From an uncultured Limimonas sp. (lineage in GTDB: Bacteria > Pseudomonadota > Alphaproteobacteria > Kiloniellales > Rhodovibrionaceae): a stretch of DNA of 64,000 nt. Below the pieces are notes generated by a model, which saw nothing but the letters and a program-made list of their open reading frames with translations, made no database searches and was not told the DNA's origin. Shown here piece by piece: positions 21,288 to 31,175 of the stretch; the first letter of the stretch is position 1, and every line of letters starts with the position of its first letter. A program made the position numbers and the translations under genes. The DNA lies in the NCBI GenBank assembly GCA_913055855.1, contig CAJXKW010000001.1, positions 1-64,000 on the forward strand. The letters are read 5' to 3'.

Positions 21288-21324
21288 GCGCGACGATTTC
21301 GGGGATTTCCCGGAATCGTCGCGC
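21288..21324 (+). terminator. Long 16-bp hairpin downstream of cysNC (terminator-like)
   Basis: GCGCGACGATTTCGGG-gattt-CCCGGAATCGTCGCGC; 16 bp including one G-T wobble, followed by gcattt. Confidence 0.65.
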
Positions 21325-21518
21325 GCATTTCGGCGGTGTGTGAAGGGAAAAGAATCGCCTTGTTCGGATTGCCCCAGGTGCGTATCGTCGCGTCCAACAA
21401 ATAGGCGCCGCGCGCATCCGCCGGTACGCGCGCAGCCGTTCAGCCCGGCGGGCGCAATGTAAAGCGCCCCGGCTATGCGGCGCCGCGAACGCGGATCGCA
21501 AATATTTGGGGGCAATCT

Positions 21519-23165
21519 TTGGTACAGCAGGGTCGAAAGCAGGCACGCGGACAAGGTGGTGTGTTCCGCGAACGCCAGCTCCTGATCCGCGACGGCGACG
21601 GGGTCCGCACCCTCCGCCTAACGCCCCGGCGTCAGGCATTGGCGGCGGCGGCCGGCGGCATTGCCGTGGGAATTGTCCTGGCGGGCCTGGGAACCCTGAC
21701 GTGGCAGAATGCGGCCTTGCACGACAGGGCTGCGACGCTGGCACAGGTGCGGGACACGCGCGGCGTGCTTGCCGAACGGATCGATGCCGCCGTCGCGCAT
21801 GCCCGCACGCTGGATCGCAACCTGCCAGCCGTCGCGCCCGCCGGTGTGGGGCGGCCGCTGACCCCGAGGGCGGACGATCTGGCCGCGTTGAAAGGCGTGG
21901 TGCACCGGATCGCGGAGCGGCGGGCGCGGCTGGACCGGCGCCTGGCCAATGTTCGCGCCCGTCACGACCGCGCCGAAACGCAACTCGCACGGCTGCAGCG
22001 GCGCGAAACCGACCTCGAGGCGGAGCTGACGGAAACCCGGGATACCTTGCGCGCGACGAGTTCGGGCCGGGAAAACCTGGGCGACCAGCTCGCACAGACC
22101 CTGGCCGAGCTTCATCGCGTGCGCGCACGCTATCAGGCCGCGGCGGCCGAGCGGCGGGCCGCCGAAGCAAAGCTTGCCGAGCTGTCGGGGGACCTGGAAA
22201 CGGTGCGCGCCGGCAGAACGGCGCTGCGCAAGAAGGTCGCCGACGTGACGGAGACGCTGAGCCGGACGCGTAGCCAGCGCGACGAACTGCTTGCCGAGCG
22301 GGAAAAGCTCGCCAGCCGGGTGGGCCGCCTCGAAGAGACCCTCGGCCACGTCGCGGAAGCCGGAAAGACGGATCTGATCGCGCGCATCGGCGATCTGCGG
22401 GAATCGCTGGTAGCGGCCGAACGCAAGACGAAGAGCTATCGCAAGCGAAACGCGCAGCTCTCGCAAAAGGTCACCGCGCTTCAAAAGCGGCTGGAAACGG
22501 TTCAGGAGACCCAGTCCGGCCTGTTCAGCCACTACACGACGCAAGCGCGCAACAGCCTGGCTGCGATCGAGAAGACGGTCGCCATGACCGGCCTTGACGT
22601 CGATACCCTCGTTAAGAAGGCGCGCAAGGATCGGCAGAACCTGGGCGGCCCCTTCGTTCCCGCATCCGGTTTTCCGGACTCCGTCGGGCACTCGGCGCAG
22701 AAACTCGACCGGCAGATGCAGCGCCTGCGCATCCTGCAGAACGTTCTGGGACGCCTTCCGCTGACGCCGCCGCTGGATTCGTACTGGGTCAGCTCGCACT
22801 TCGGCAAACGCCGCGATCCCTATAACGGCCGCTGGGCGATGCACGAGGGTATCGATCTCGCGGGCCAGCCCGGTCTGACCGTCCACGCCGCCGCGCCGGG
22901 CAAGGTCGTCCACGCCGGCTGGAAAGGCGGCTACGGTCGCATGGTGGCGATCGCGCACGGCTACGGCATCGTGAGCCGCTATGCGCACCTGAAGAAAATC
23001 ACGGTGGAAGAAGGACAATCCGTCGAGCACCGCGGTGCCCTGGGCAAACTGGGCAATACCGGACGCAGCACCGGGCCGCACGTGCACTACGAAATCCGCG
23101 TCGAGGGTGAGCCGGCCGATCCCATGAACTTCCTGAAAGCGGGGAAATATGCGTTTAAGAAATAG
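21519..23165 (+). CDS. M23 family metallopeptidase with N-terminal TM and coiled coil
   Basis: Coiled-coil region, then HEGIDLAGQPGLTVHAAAPGKVVHAGWKGGYGRMVAIAHGYGIVSRYAHL ... GNTGRSTGPHVHYEIRVEGEPADP. Confidence 0.93.
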   Translation: MVQQGRKQARGQGGVFRERQLLIRDGDGVRTLRLTPRRQALAAAAGGIAVGIVLAGLGTLTWQNAALHDRAATLAQVRDTRGVLAERIDAAVAHARTLDRNLPAVAPAGVGRPLTPRADDLAALKGVVHRIAERRARLDRRLANVRARHDRAETQLARLQRRETDLEAELTETRDTLRATSSGRENLGDQLAQTLAELHRVRARYQAAAAERRAAEAKLAELSGDLETVRAGRTALRKKVADVTETLSRTRSQRDELLAEREKLASRVGRLEETLGHVAEAGKTDLIARIGDLRESLVAAERKTKSYRKRNAQLSQKVTALQKRLETVQETQSGLFSHYTTQARNSLAAIEKTVAMTGLDVDTLVKKARKDRQNLGGPFVPASGFPDSVGHSAQKLDRQMQRLRILQNVLGRLPLTPPLDSYWVSSHFGKRRDPYNGRWAMHEGIDLAGQPGLTVHAAAPGKVVHAGWKGGYGRMVAIAHGYGIVSRYAHLKKITVEEGQSVEHRGALGKLGNTGRSTGPHVHYEIRVEGEPADPMNFLKAGKYAFKK

Positions 23166-23646
23166 GGACCGGAACGCAGATCGCGGCAGCCAGGCTCCCG
23201 TCCGGACGGGTCGCGGTAGCGGTGGGGTGCCGTCCATCATCAGCCCCGAGATGACCATCACCGGCAATGTCGTCAGCAACGGAGACGTCCAGGTCGACGG
23301 GACGGTGGACGGCGACGTCCGTGCGGAGACCCTGACCATCGGCGAGAAAGGCACCATCAACGGCACCGTGCGGGCGGCGACGCTGCGCGTTCTGGGCCAC
23401 ATCGACGGCGAGATCCAGGCCGGCGACGTGACCATCCTCGCCAATGCCCGGGTGCGCGGCGACGTGGTCCACGAGAGCCTCGCCATTGAGGCGGGGGCCA
23501 TGATCGAGGGCCATTGCCGTCGCCACGCACAGGCCGAAGCCGAAGAGGCCTTTGCGCCGGCGCAGGCTGTCCTGAACGCCCCTGCCAACGGGGAGACCGA
23601 CGATGCCTGGACCAGCGGCGACGGCGCGTATGGGCATGCGCGCTGA
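23149..23646 (+). CDS. Bactofilin (polymer-forming cytoskeletal protein)
   Basis: SIISPEMTITGNVVSNGDVQVDGTVDGDVRAETLTIGEKGTINGTVRAATLRVLGHIDGEIQAGDVTI; overlaps the 3' end of the M23 gene. Confidence 0.95.
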   Translation: MRLRNRDRNADRGSQAPVRTGRGSGGVPSIISPEMTITGNVVSNGDVQVDGTVDGDVRAETLTIGEKGTINGTVRAATLRVLGHIDGEIQAGDVTILANARVRGDVVHESLAIEAGAMIEGHCRRHAQAEAEEAFAPAQAVLNAPANGETDDAWTSGDGAYGHAR

Positions 23647-23682
23647 TGCGCGTGCCGCCCGGTCCGCAGGCGGCGAGACCGG

Positions 23683-24672
23683 CTACGCCGTCGCGGCGAT
23701 ATAGCGGGCGTAAGCGGCCGGATCGACGTTGCCGCCGGAGAGGATCAGCCCGACGCGCCGGCCGCGGAGGTCCAGGCGGCCGGCGAGCGCGGCGGCGAGG
23801 GTTACCGCACCGCCGGGCTCGACGACCAGCTTGAGAACCCGATAGGCATACGCAACGGCGGCGACGACCTCGGAATCGGCCACGGCCAGCCCGCCGGCCA
23901 GGTGGTCCTGGTTGACGGCAAAGGTCAGTTCCCCGGGAACCGGCGCCAGAAGAGCGTCGCAAATCGAGCCGCTCTCCTCGGGATTACGAACACGCGCGCC
24001 GGCCGCAAGGGAACGGGCGTGATCGTCGAAGCCCTCGGGCTCGACGGCGTAGATCTTCGTGGTTGGCCGGGCGTCGTGGAGGGCGAGGGCGCACCCCGCA
24101 GCAAGCCCGCCGCCGCCGGCGCAAACGAGCACCGTGTCGAGAGCGAGTCCGGCCTCGGCCGACTGCTCGGCGAGTTCCAGCCCGCAAGTCCCCTGGCCGG
24201 CGATGACGGCCGGGTCGTCGTAGGGCTTGATCAGCGTGGCGCCGCGCTCGTTCACCAGCCGGTCGGCGATGGCCTCGCGCTGCTCGAAATAGCGGTCGTA
24301 GAGCTGCACCTCGGCGCCGAAGGCGCGCGTGTTGGCGATTTTCATCGCCGGCGCATCGCGCGGCATCACGATCGTCGCCGGTGTGCCCAGGCGCTGTGCG
24401 GCGCAGGCCACGCCCTGTGCGTGGTTGCCCGAGGAGAACGCGACCACGCCCCGTTGCCGGGCGTCGGGGGGAAGCTGGCTAAGACGGTTGTACGCACCGC
24501 GGAACTTGAACGAGCCTGTGTGCTGCAATGTCTCCGGCTTGATCACGCAGGTCGCGCCCAGGGCCGCGTCGAGGTCGGCGCTGCGCAGCATCGGGGTCCG
24601 GACCGCAACCGGCCGCAATCGTTCGGCCGCCGCCCGTACGTCTCCGATGTCCGGAAGTCTTTCGGCTGTCAT
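23683..24672 (-). CDS. Threonine/serine dehydratase family (PLP-dependent fold type II)
   Basis: HTGSFKFRGAYNRLSQL, FSSGNHAQGVACAAQRLG, VCAGGGGLAAGCAL. Confidence 0.9.
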   Translation of the reverse strand: MTAERLPDIGDVRAAAERLRPVAVRTPMLRSADLDAALGATCVIKPETLQHTGSFKFRGAYNRLSQLPPDARQRGVVAFSSGNHAQGVACAAQRLGTPATIVMPRDAPAMKIANTRAFGAEVQLYDRYFEQREAIADRLVNERGATLIKPYDDPAVIAGQGTCGLELAEQSAEAGLALDTVLVCAGGGGLAAGCALALHDARPTTKIYAVEPEGFDDHARSLAAGARVRNPEESGSICDALLAPVPGELTFAVNQDHLAGGLAVADSEVVAAVAYAYRVLKLVVEPGGAVTLAAALAGRLDLRGRRVGLILSGGNVDPAAYARYIAATA

Positions 24673-24676
24673 CGCG

Positions 24677-25405
24677 TCACACCGGGTTCCCTGCGGCGTC
24701 CAGGCCGGCCGGACGGCCCAGGCCGAGCAGCGCCGGCACGACGTCCACCCGCGCACAGATTCCCGTGGGCTTGCCCGGTAGGTTCTCGCGCGTCTGGGCA
24801 AAGCGGTTCACCCAGATAACGGTGTAGCCGAAGTGCGCCGCGCCCGCGACATCCCACGGATTTGCCGAGACGAAGGCGATCCGGTGCGCCGGCAGGTCGA
24901 GGGCGTCGGGCCCCAACTGATAGACCCGGGCGTCGGGCTTGAACACCGCCACCGCATCCGCGCCCAGCACCGTATCGAGGTTTTCCGCGAAGCCGGCGTG
25001 CGCCGCCGCGGCCCGAACAGCCCCGCGCTCGCCGTTGGAAAGAACCCCCACGGGCATCCCGGCTTGGCGCAGATGCGCCAAACTCGCCGGCACCTCGGGA
25101 TAGGCATCGATTTCGCGATACGCCGCCAGCAGGTCGCCGCGCAATTCGTCGTCGGCGATGCCATGGACGGCGAGCGCATGGTCCAGGGCCTCGGCCGTCA
25201 CGGTCTCGAACCCGGTATACGCGCCCATCAGGCTGCGCAGCCACGTGTACTGCACCTGTTTCTGCCGCCACAACGCCCCCAGGGCCTCGGCATCCCCGTC
25301 GATCCGCCCCGCGAGGCGGCGCACCGGCGCGTGCACGTCGAAGAGCGTGCCATAGGCGTCGAACAGGCACGCTGCAATACCGGCAAAGGCTTCACTCTGG
25401 CTCAT
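24677..25405 (-). CDS. Haloacid dehalogenase type II
   Basis: CLFDAYGTLFDVHAPVRRL ... VQYTWLRSLMGAY ... VFKPDARVYQLG ... AFVSANPWDVAGAAHFGYTVIWVNR. Confidence 0.9.
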   Translation of the reverse strand: MSQSEAFAGIAACLFDAYGTLFDVHAPVRRLAGRIDGDAEALGALWRQKQVQYTWLRSLMGAYTGFETVTAEALDHALAVHGIADDELRGDLLAAYREIDAYPEVPASLAHLRQAGMPVGVLSNGERGAVRAAAAHAGFAENLDTVLGADAVAVFKPDARVYQLGPDALDLPAHRIAFVSANPWDVAGAAHFGYTVIWVNRFAQTRENLPGKPTGICARVDVVPALLGLGRPAGLDAAGNPV

Positions 25406-25454
25406 GGCACGCCCGTCCAGGTCCAGCCGCCGATCGCGGCCAAGGTGCGTCCGA

Positions 25455-27503
25455 TCACAGACAGCACGAGGCGCGGTCGTCCTCGGTCTCGGCATCCGGA
25501 TGGGGCTTGACGAGCTGCTTGCCGTCAAGTGCCAGGGCGACCCGGGTGGGTGCGACCCGGTGCCGGTAGATCATATAGCTTTCGAAGACCCGCTGGACGT
25601 AGTTGCGTGTTTCCGAGAACGGAATGTGTTCGATCCAGTTCACAGGCCCGATGGCGTCCGTTCGGGGATCGCCGTAGCGGTCCAGCCAGGAATCCACCCG
25701 CGACGGGCCGGCGTTGTAGGCGGCCACGCCCAGCAGCAGGGAACCCTCGTAGCGTTCCACCAGATCGGCCAAATAGGCGCTGCCCAGTTGCAGATTGTAT
25801 TGTCCGTCGTGCAGGAGGCGCTCGCGACTGAACGACATGTCCAGGTCCGCCGCGATATGGCGGGCCGTCGACGGCATCAACTGCATAAGTCCGTAGGCTC
25901 CGGCCGGGCTGATCGCGCTCACGTCGAAGCTGCTCTCCTGACGCGCGATCGCCAGCAACAGTGACTGGTCGACATCCAGACGCGGCGACCCGCCCACGGC
26001 CATCTTCTTTTCCGGATACAGGTGCGTGGGCAGGATCATGTGGCGCCGGCGCAGGTCGCGCGCGACCTCCACCGCAAGACCGGGCCGACCGACGGATTCC
26101 GCGAGATCGGCGACCATCCGCCCCTCGACACGGTCGTCAACATTCTCGATCAAATGGTTGAAAAAGGGGTCGACGTGATCTTTCCGACCCAGCGCCACCA
26201 TGGTGCGGATGGCACGTACCAGCTCACGCGAATCGAATGCCGCCTTGCGTTCCGGGGTCGGTGCCGGCGCCTCGGGCAGCGCGAGGAAAAGATCCTCGCG
26301 CAACTGGGCGGCCGCCAACTGGCCGTAGAACGTGGTCAGCTTCGTCGCGGCGGTTTCGTACCAGCGCCGCCCGCGGTCCGGCTTGCCGCTCGCCATGGCG
26401 GCCCGCCCGGCCCAGAACGCGCCGCGCGCCCGGCTCACCGGCGTCTCGGTCCCGGAATACAAGGTGGCGAAATGGGCAAGCGCGCGCTCGGGGCGGTTCT
26501 GGAAGTGCAGGGCGATCCAGCCGGCCAGCCATTCCGCCTGGGCGAACCCTAGGCCGGTGTGCATGCCGTGGTGCGCGGCAACGCGATAGGCGCGCCCAAT
26601 GTCCCCGTGGTCCAGCGCCTCGCGCGCCACCCAATGGCGCACGCGCCACCATGCTCTGGGGCGCGGATAATCCGCCCGTGGTGGATCCAGAAGTGCGGCC
26701 GTGTCGTGATAACGGCCCTTGCGCATGCGCCAGCGCGCCCGCTCGAAAACAAGACCCGGATGGTCGCGCAGGTCCCGCGGCACCCGGTCGATGGCGCGAT
26801 CAACACCCGGTTGCATGCGCGCCAACCGGATCCGCGCCGCCGCGAGTCGCCGGTACGGCTCGGCGACGCGCGCCATCTGGCGTTCCGCAGCGTCGTAGCG
26901 CCGCTCCCAGAGAAGCCGGTCAAGCCGCTGACGATTCAATTTCTTTGGCAGAATATCACGGTAACGCGCGTAGAAATTCTCGGCATCGCCGTAGGGAAAA
27001 TCCCCCTGAACCCAGGTTGTGCGCAGCAGTTCGCGCGCCTCGGCGGTGCGCCCGACGCTCCGCAGGGCGTGGGCGTAGCGCTCCGCGCCATAGGGGCTTT
27101 GCGGTTCGCGCTGGGCGAAAAACTGAAGCACCTTTTGAACCGGCAGATCACTGGGCATCACCCCCTCGGCGCGGTGGCGCAGCGTCCGGCGCCACGGCCA
27201 CTCGGGATTGCGCGCCAGAAAGCGCATGTACGCCCCGAAGCGTCCGCCTTTGCGCTGCTCAATCAGCCGGTACCACGTTAACGCCCGGCGGGCGAGCGGG
27301 TCCTCGATCTCTCGGCCGATGCGTCGGGCGCGATCGAAAGCGTGGTTCTCCACGGCGCCAAAGGCCTGGGCGTAAAGACTGCGCTGCGGCGGCTCGGGCG
27401 GCTGCGGCAGCGTCTCGGCGTGCGCGCCCGCCCCGGTTCCGGCGAACGTGCAGACGGCCAGCAGCCCCGCATGCCGGCGAAGCGCGTCGATCCATGCTGT
27501 CAC
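25455..27503 (-). CDS. Soluble lytic murein transglycosylase (Slt family)
   Basis: Signal peptide, helical repeats, C-terminal SLLLAIARQESSFDVSAISPAGAYGLMQLMPSTARHIA ... GVAAYNAGPSRV. Confidence 0.93.
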   Translation of the reverse strand: MTAWIDALRRHAGLLAVCTFAGTGAGAHAETLPQPPEPPQRSLYAQAFGAVENHAFDRARRIGREIEDPLARRALTWYRLIEQRKGGRFGAYMRFLARNPEWPWRRTLRHRAEGVMPSDLPVQKVLQFFAQREPQSPYGAERYAHALRSVGRTAEARELLRTTWVQGDFPYGDAENFYARYRDILPKKLNRQRLDRLLWERRYDAAERQMARVAEPYRRLAAARIRLARMQPGVDRAIDRVPRDLRDHPGLVFERARWRMRKGRYHDTAALLDPPRADYPRPRAWWRVRHWVAREALDHGDIGRAYRVAAHHGMHTGLGFAQAEWLAGWIALHFQNRPERALAHFATLYSGTETPVSRARGAFWAGRAAMASGKPDRGRRWYETAATKLTTFYGQLAAAQLREDLFLALPEAPAPTPERKAAFDSRELVRAIRTMVALGRKDHVDPFFNHLIENVDDRVEGRMVADLAESVGRPGLAVEVARDLRRRHMILPTHLYPEKKMAVGGSPRLDVDQSLLLAIARQESSFDVSAISPAGAYGLMQLMPSTARHIAADLDMSFSRERLLHDGQYNLQLGSAYLADLVERYEGSLLLGVAAYNAGPSRVDSWLDRYGDPRTDAIGPVNWIEHIPFSETRNYVQRVFESYMIYRHRVAPTRVALALDGKQLVKPHPDAETEDDRASCCL

Positions 27504-27729
27504 GGCGAACCCCCAACGCCCGTCGGCGTTCTCGCGTAGGATGAACTCTACGTTAGAATACGCCCGCGTACAAGTAAGATGGAATGCGGCCGGACGACTG
27601 CCTTGTCGCTTTCGCGCTTAGGGTCTATGGTCCGCAGCCCGTCCGCCGGGTGTGCCCGCGCCTTGGCCGCGTTCCGCTGCGAACGCGCACACCCGCACCC
27701 AGATCAACGCGTTACGCCGGAGTTACGAC

Positions 27730-28617
27730 ATGGCCGCCCCGATGTTCCAGGGCTCGATCTGCGCGCTCATCACGCCGTTTGCCGAAGATGGGGTCGACGA
27801 GGACGCCTTCCAGCGCTTCACCGATTGGCAGATCCGGCAGGGGACCGAGGGTGTGGTTGCCTGCGGCACGACGGGCGAATCCCCTACGGTCAGCCACGCC
27901 GAGAACAAGCGCATCATCGACCTTGCCGTCGAGGCCAGCGCCGGGCGCGCTCCCGTGATCGCGGGTACGGGATCCAACGCGACGCACGAGGCCATCGACC
28001 TGACCGCTTACGCCGCCAGGGCGGGGGCTGATGCCGCGCTGGTGGTCACGCCGTACTACAACAAGCCGAGCCAGGAAGGGCTCTACCAGCACTTCAAGGC
28101 CGTCCACGACGCCGTTGATATTCCCATACTTATCTACAATATACCCGGGCGCTCGGTGGTCGATATGGACGTCGGCACGATGGCCCGGCTGGCCGAACTG
28201 CCGCGGATCGTGGGGGTGAAGGACTCGACCAAGGACATGGCGCGTCCGTACCGCCTGCGCAGCGCGATCGGGAACGGCTTCTGCCAGGTCTCGGGCGAGG
28301 ACGGCACGCAGTTGCCCTATCTCGCAATGGGCGGCCACGGCTGCATCTCCGTCTCCGCGAACGTTGCGCCCGGCCCGTTGAGCGAGATGCACCGCGCTTG
28401 GCGCAGTGGCGATGTTGCGCGCGCCCAGGCCATCAACGATCGGCTCATGCCGATCCACGACGTCATGTTCGCCGAACCCAGCCCGGCGCCGGCAAAGTAC
28501 GGCGCAAGCCTGTTGGGGTTCGGTTCGGAGCGGCTGCGCCTGCCCATGGTCCCGCTGAGCGACGCGACGAAGGCTCAGATCCGCCAGGCCATGGCGGGCG
28601 CCGGGCTGCTGGGCTGA
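27730..28617 (+). CDS. dapA: 4-hydroxy-tetrahydrodipicolinate synthase
   Basis: MAAPMFQGSICALITPFAEDGVDEDAFQRFTDWQI ... VACGTTGESPTVSHAEN ... VTPYYNKPSQEGLYQHFKAV. Confidence 0.97.
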   Translation: MAAPMFQGSICALITPFAEDGVDEDAFQRFTDWQIRQGTEGVVACGTTGESPTVSHAENKRIIDLAVEASAGRAPVIAGTGSNATHEAIDLTAYAARAGADAALVVTPYYNKPSQEGLYQHFKAVHDAVDIPILIYNIPGRSVVDMDVGTMARLAELPRIVGVKDSTKDMARPYRLRSAIGNGFCQVSGEDGTQLPYLAMGGHGCISVSANVAPGPLSEMHRAWRSGDVARAQAINDRLMPIHDVMFAEPSPAPAKYGASLLGFGSERLRLPMVPLSDATKAQIRQAMAGAGLLG

Positions 28618-28653
28618 CGCCGCCGGAAACGACGACGCGGACCCCGCCGGAAC

Positions 28654-29133
28654 ATGGCCAAGACGAAACGCAAGGATTTCATCGAGCACGGGACGGTCGC
28701 GCTCAACCGCCGGGCACGCTTCGACTTCCAGATCGAGGAAGAGGTCGAGTGCGGCCTCCAGCTCACCGGCAGTGAGGTCAAGGCGCTGCGCATGGGCCGT
28801 TGCTCGATCACCGAAGCCTACGCTGCGGAGAAGCAGGGCGAACTGTATCTCTACAACGTCCACATCGGCGATTATCCGCCGGCCATGGAGCCGCACGCGC
28901 CGCGCCGGCCCCGCAAGCTCCTGGTGCACCGGCGCGAGCGCGACAAGCTGCTCGGCCGGACCAAGGAACAAGGCTACACACTCGTGCCCATGGCCCTGTA
29001 TTTCAACGAGAAAGGGCTGGCGAAGATGAAGCTCGGCCTGGGCCGGGGCAAGCGCAAGGTGGACAAGCGCGAGACCGAGAAACAGCGCGAGTGGAAGCGC
29101 CGCAAGGATCAGCTTCTGCGCGAGAAGGGCTGA
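28654..29133 (+). CDS. smpB: SsrA-binding protein SmpB
   Basis: NRRARFDFQIEEEVECGLQLTGSEVKALRMGRCSITEAYA ... KRKVDKRETEKQREWKR. Confidence 0.97.
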   Translation: MAKTKRKDFIEHGTVALNRRARFDFQIEEEVECGLQLTGSEVKALRMGRCSITEAYAAEKQGELYLYNVHIGDYPPAMEPHAPRRPRKLLVHRRERDKLLGRTKEQGYTLVPMALYFNEKGLAKMKLGLGRGKRKVDKRETEKQREWKRRKDQLLREKG

Positions 29134-29139
29134 AACGGC

Positions 29140-29778
29140 TCAGGTCACCCGGGTTGCGAGGTCCGCAAGCACGGCCCGAAACATCTCCGGGGTCAGCCGC
29201 CCCGTATTGGTGTTGTAGCGCGAGCAGTGATAGCTGTCGCTCAGGCCCAGACCGTTGGGCAGCGCATGCCGCGTGCCGTGGCCGAAAGGGTAGTGCGCCC
29301 GGACGTAGCCGAACGCGGCCAGCACCGTCTCGTGCGCGACACGGCCCAGAGCGAGGATTTCCCGAAGCTCCGGCAGGTGGGCGATCTCGGGCGCGAGGAA
29401 GGCATCACGGCAGGTGCGCACTTCCCCGGTCGTCGGCTTGTTCGCCGGCGGAACGCAGCGCACGGCGTTGGTTACGCGACACCCCCGAAGCGTGAGTCCG
29501 TCTGCGGGATCGGCGTCGTAGCGCCCCTGGGCGAGCCCCACCTCAATCAGTGTCGGATACAGCAGATCGCCGGCAAAATCCCCGGTGAACGGTCGCCCCG
29601 TGCGGTTGGCGCCCTTCAGTCCGGGCGCCAGCCCCACGATGAGCAGCCGCGCGGTTGCCGGGCCGAACGACGGCACGGGCGCGTTGAAGAAATCCGGATA
29701 CTGCGTCCGATTGTCTGCGCGGAACGCGGCGAGGCGGGCGCAGCGCGCACAATCCCGCGGCGGCTCAGGCGGCCCCAT
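29140..29778 (-). CDS. Uracil-DNA glycosylase superfamily (family 5/UDGb-like)
   Basis: RLLIVGLAPGLKGANRTGRPFTGDFAGDLLYPTL; CRVTNAVRCVPPANKPTTGEV; ILALGRVAHETVL. Confidence 0.85.
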   Translation of the reverse strand: MGPPEPPRDCARCARLAAFRADNRTQYPDFFNAPVPSFGPATARLLIVGLAPGLKGANRTGRPFTGDFAGDLLYPTLIEVGLAQGRYDADPADGLTLRGCRVTNAVRCVPPANKPTTGEVRTCRDAFLAPEIAHLPELREILALGRVAHETVLAAFGYVRAHYPFGHGTRHALPNGLGLSDSYHCSRYNTNTGRLTPEMFRAVLADLATRVT

Positions 29779-29792
29779 GGCGGGTTGGGCCG

Positions 29793-30431
29793 TCAGCCGT
29801 CGTCGTCGATATCGTCCACGGGCCGCTCGTCACCGGTGCCGCCAACCTCCTCGGTCTGGTTACGCGGGCCGCGGCGCTTGCGCTCCTCGGGTGGACCCAC
29901 GTGCTTGCGCTGGATCTCGTCGCGCAGGCTGTCCAGGTCGATGAAGGTATCCGCCGCACGGCGCAGCTCGTCGGCGATCATGGGCGGTTGGGTGCGGATG
30001 GTGGAAATGATCGTCGTGCGCACGGCTTTGCGCTGAACCGCTTCGATCAGCCGGCGGAAATCGCCGTCGCCGGAGAACAATACGACGTGATCGAGGTAGT
30101 TGGACATTTCGAGCATATCGATCGCCAGCTCGATGTCCATGTTTCCCTTGACCTTGCGCCGACCGGTATCCGAATCGTGGAACTGCTTGGTCGGCTTGGT
30201 CACCATGGTATAGCCATTATAATCGAGCCAGTCGATCAATGGCCGGATGGGGGAGTACTCCTGGTCCTCGACGAGCGCCGTATAATAGAATGCTCGAACC
30301 AGATGGCATTCGTCCGCAAACAGGTCGAGAAGGCGTTTGTAATCGATATCAAAGCCAAGTGATCGGGCCGTGGCATAAAGATTGGCACCATCAATGAAGA
30401 GCGCCGTACGTTCTTGTTCGTAGAAATGCAT
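29793..30431 (-). CDS. NYN domain protein (LabA/DUF88 family, putative PIN-like RNase)
   Basis: ALFIDGANLYATARSLGFDIDYKRLLDLF ... KGNMDIELAIDMLEMSNYLDHVVLFSGDGDFRRLIEAVQ. Confidence 0.92.
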   Translation of the reverse strand: MHFYEQERTALFIDGANLYATARSLGFDIDYKRLLDLFADECHLVRAFYYTALVEDQEYSPIRPLIDWLDYNGYTMVTKPTKQFHDSDTGRRKVKGNMDIELAIDMLEMSNYLDHVVLFSGDGDFRRLIEAVQRKAVRTTIISTIRTQPPMIADELRRAADTFIDLDSLRDEIQRKHVGPPEERKRRGPRNQTEEVGGTGDERPVDDIDDDG

Positions 30432-30583
30432 TGCAACCTCGATCGAATACAGGGAAGAAAACCGCCTCGCGTTCCAAGCGGTCGAACGGGCAAACCGAAA
30501 GACCCTTGCCTTGCGCTCCATAGCTTCTGTGTTTTACCTACGCAAGCCTTGAAACCAGCCGCTTGCAGGGTCTTGCAACACGA

Positions 30584-31111
30584 ATGATCCTGATTGCTTT
30601 CGGTGCGAACCTGCCCTCGGTGCGCCACGGTCCGCCGCGCGCGACCTTGGCGGCCGCGCTGGCCATGCTCGAGCACGCCGGGATCGCGGTCAGCGCTCGC
30701 TCGTCCTGGTACGAGAGTGCGCCGGTGCCGGCCTCCGACCAGCCCTGGTTCGTCAACGCCGTCGCTGCGGTCGATACGGCGTGCGCGCCGGCCGTCCTGC
30801 TGCAGCATCTTCACGATGTCGAGCGGGCCCTCGGGCGGGTGCGCGGCAGCGAGCGCAACGCCCCGCGGGCGGCGGATCTGGACCTGATCGCCTACGGCCG
30901 CCGGGTCAGTTCGCCTGGAGACTGGCCGGTGTTGCCGCATCCGCGCCTGGCTGAACGGGCGTTCGTCCTGTATCCGCTGGCGGAGATCGCGCCGGATTGG
31001 CGCCATCCGGTGAGCGGGCAACCGGTGGCCGAACTCATCCGCCAACTGCCCGCGGATCAGGCCTGCATGCGCATGCCGGAGCGGGATTCGCCGGGCGCGG
31101 GCCCACCTTGA
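30584..31111 (+). CDS. folK: 2-amino-4-hydroxy-6-hydroxymethyldihydropteridine diphosphokinase
   Basis: MILIAFGANLPSVRHGPPRATL ... WYESAPVPASDQPWFVNAV ... PRAADLDLIAYG ... LPHPRLAERAFVLYPLAEIAP. Confidence 0.93.
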   Translation: MILIAFGANLPSVRHGPPRATLAAALAMLEHAGIAVSARSSWYESAPVPASDQPWFVNAVAAVDTACAPAVLLQHLHDVERALGRVRGSERNAPRAADLDLIAYGRRVSSPGDWPVLPHPRLAERAFVLYPLAEIAPDWRHPVSGQPVAELIRQLPADQACMRMPERDSPGAGPP

Positions 31112-31175
31112 AGCATCATTGCGCGATCCCTATAACCACGCCTAGCCACAAAGCAGACAGGAGAAACCGACGCCC

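Noticed and set aside
19332-21554. 740-aa minus-strand ORF opposite cysNC
   Set aside because: Low-complexity antisense translation of a certain CysN-CysC gene.
21618-23588. 656-aa minus-strand ORF opposite the M23/bactofilin genes
   Set aside because: Shadow ORF; no recognisable motif, plus strand has strong domain matches.
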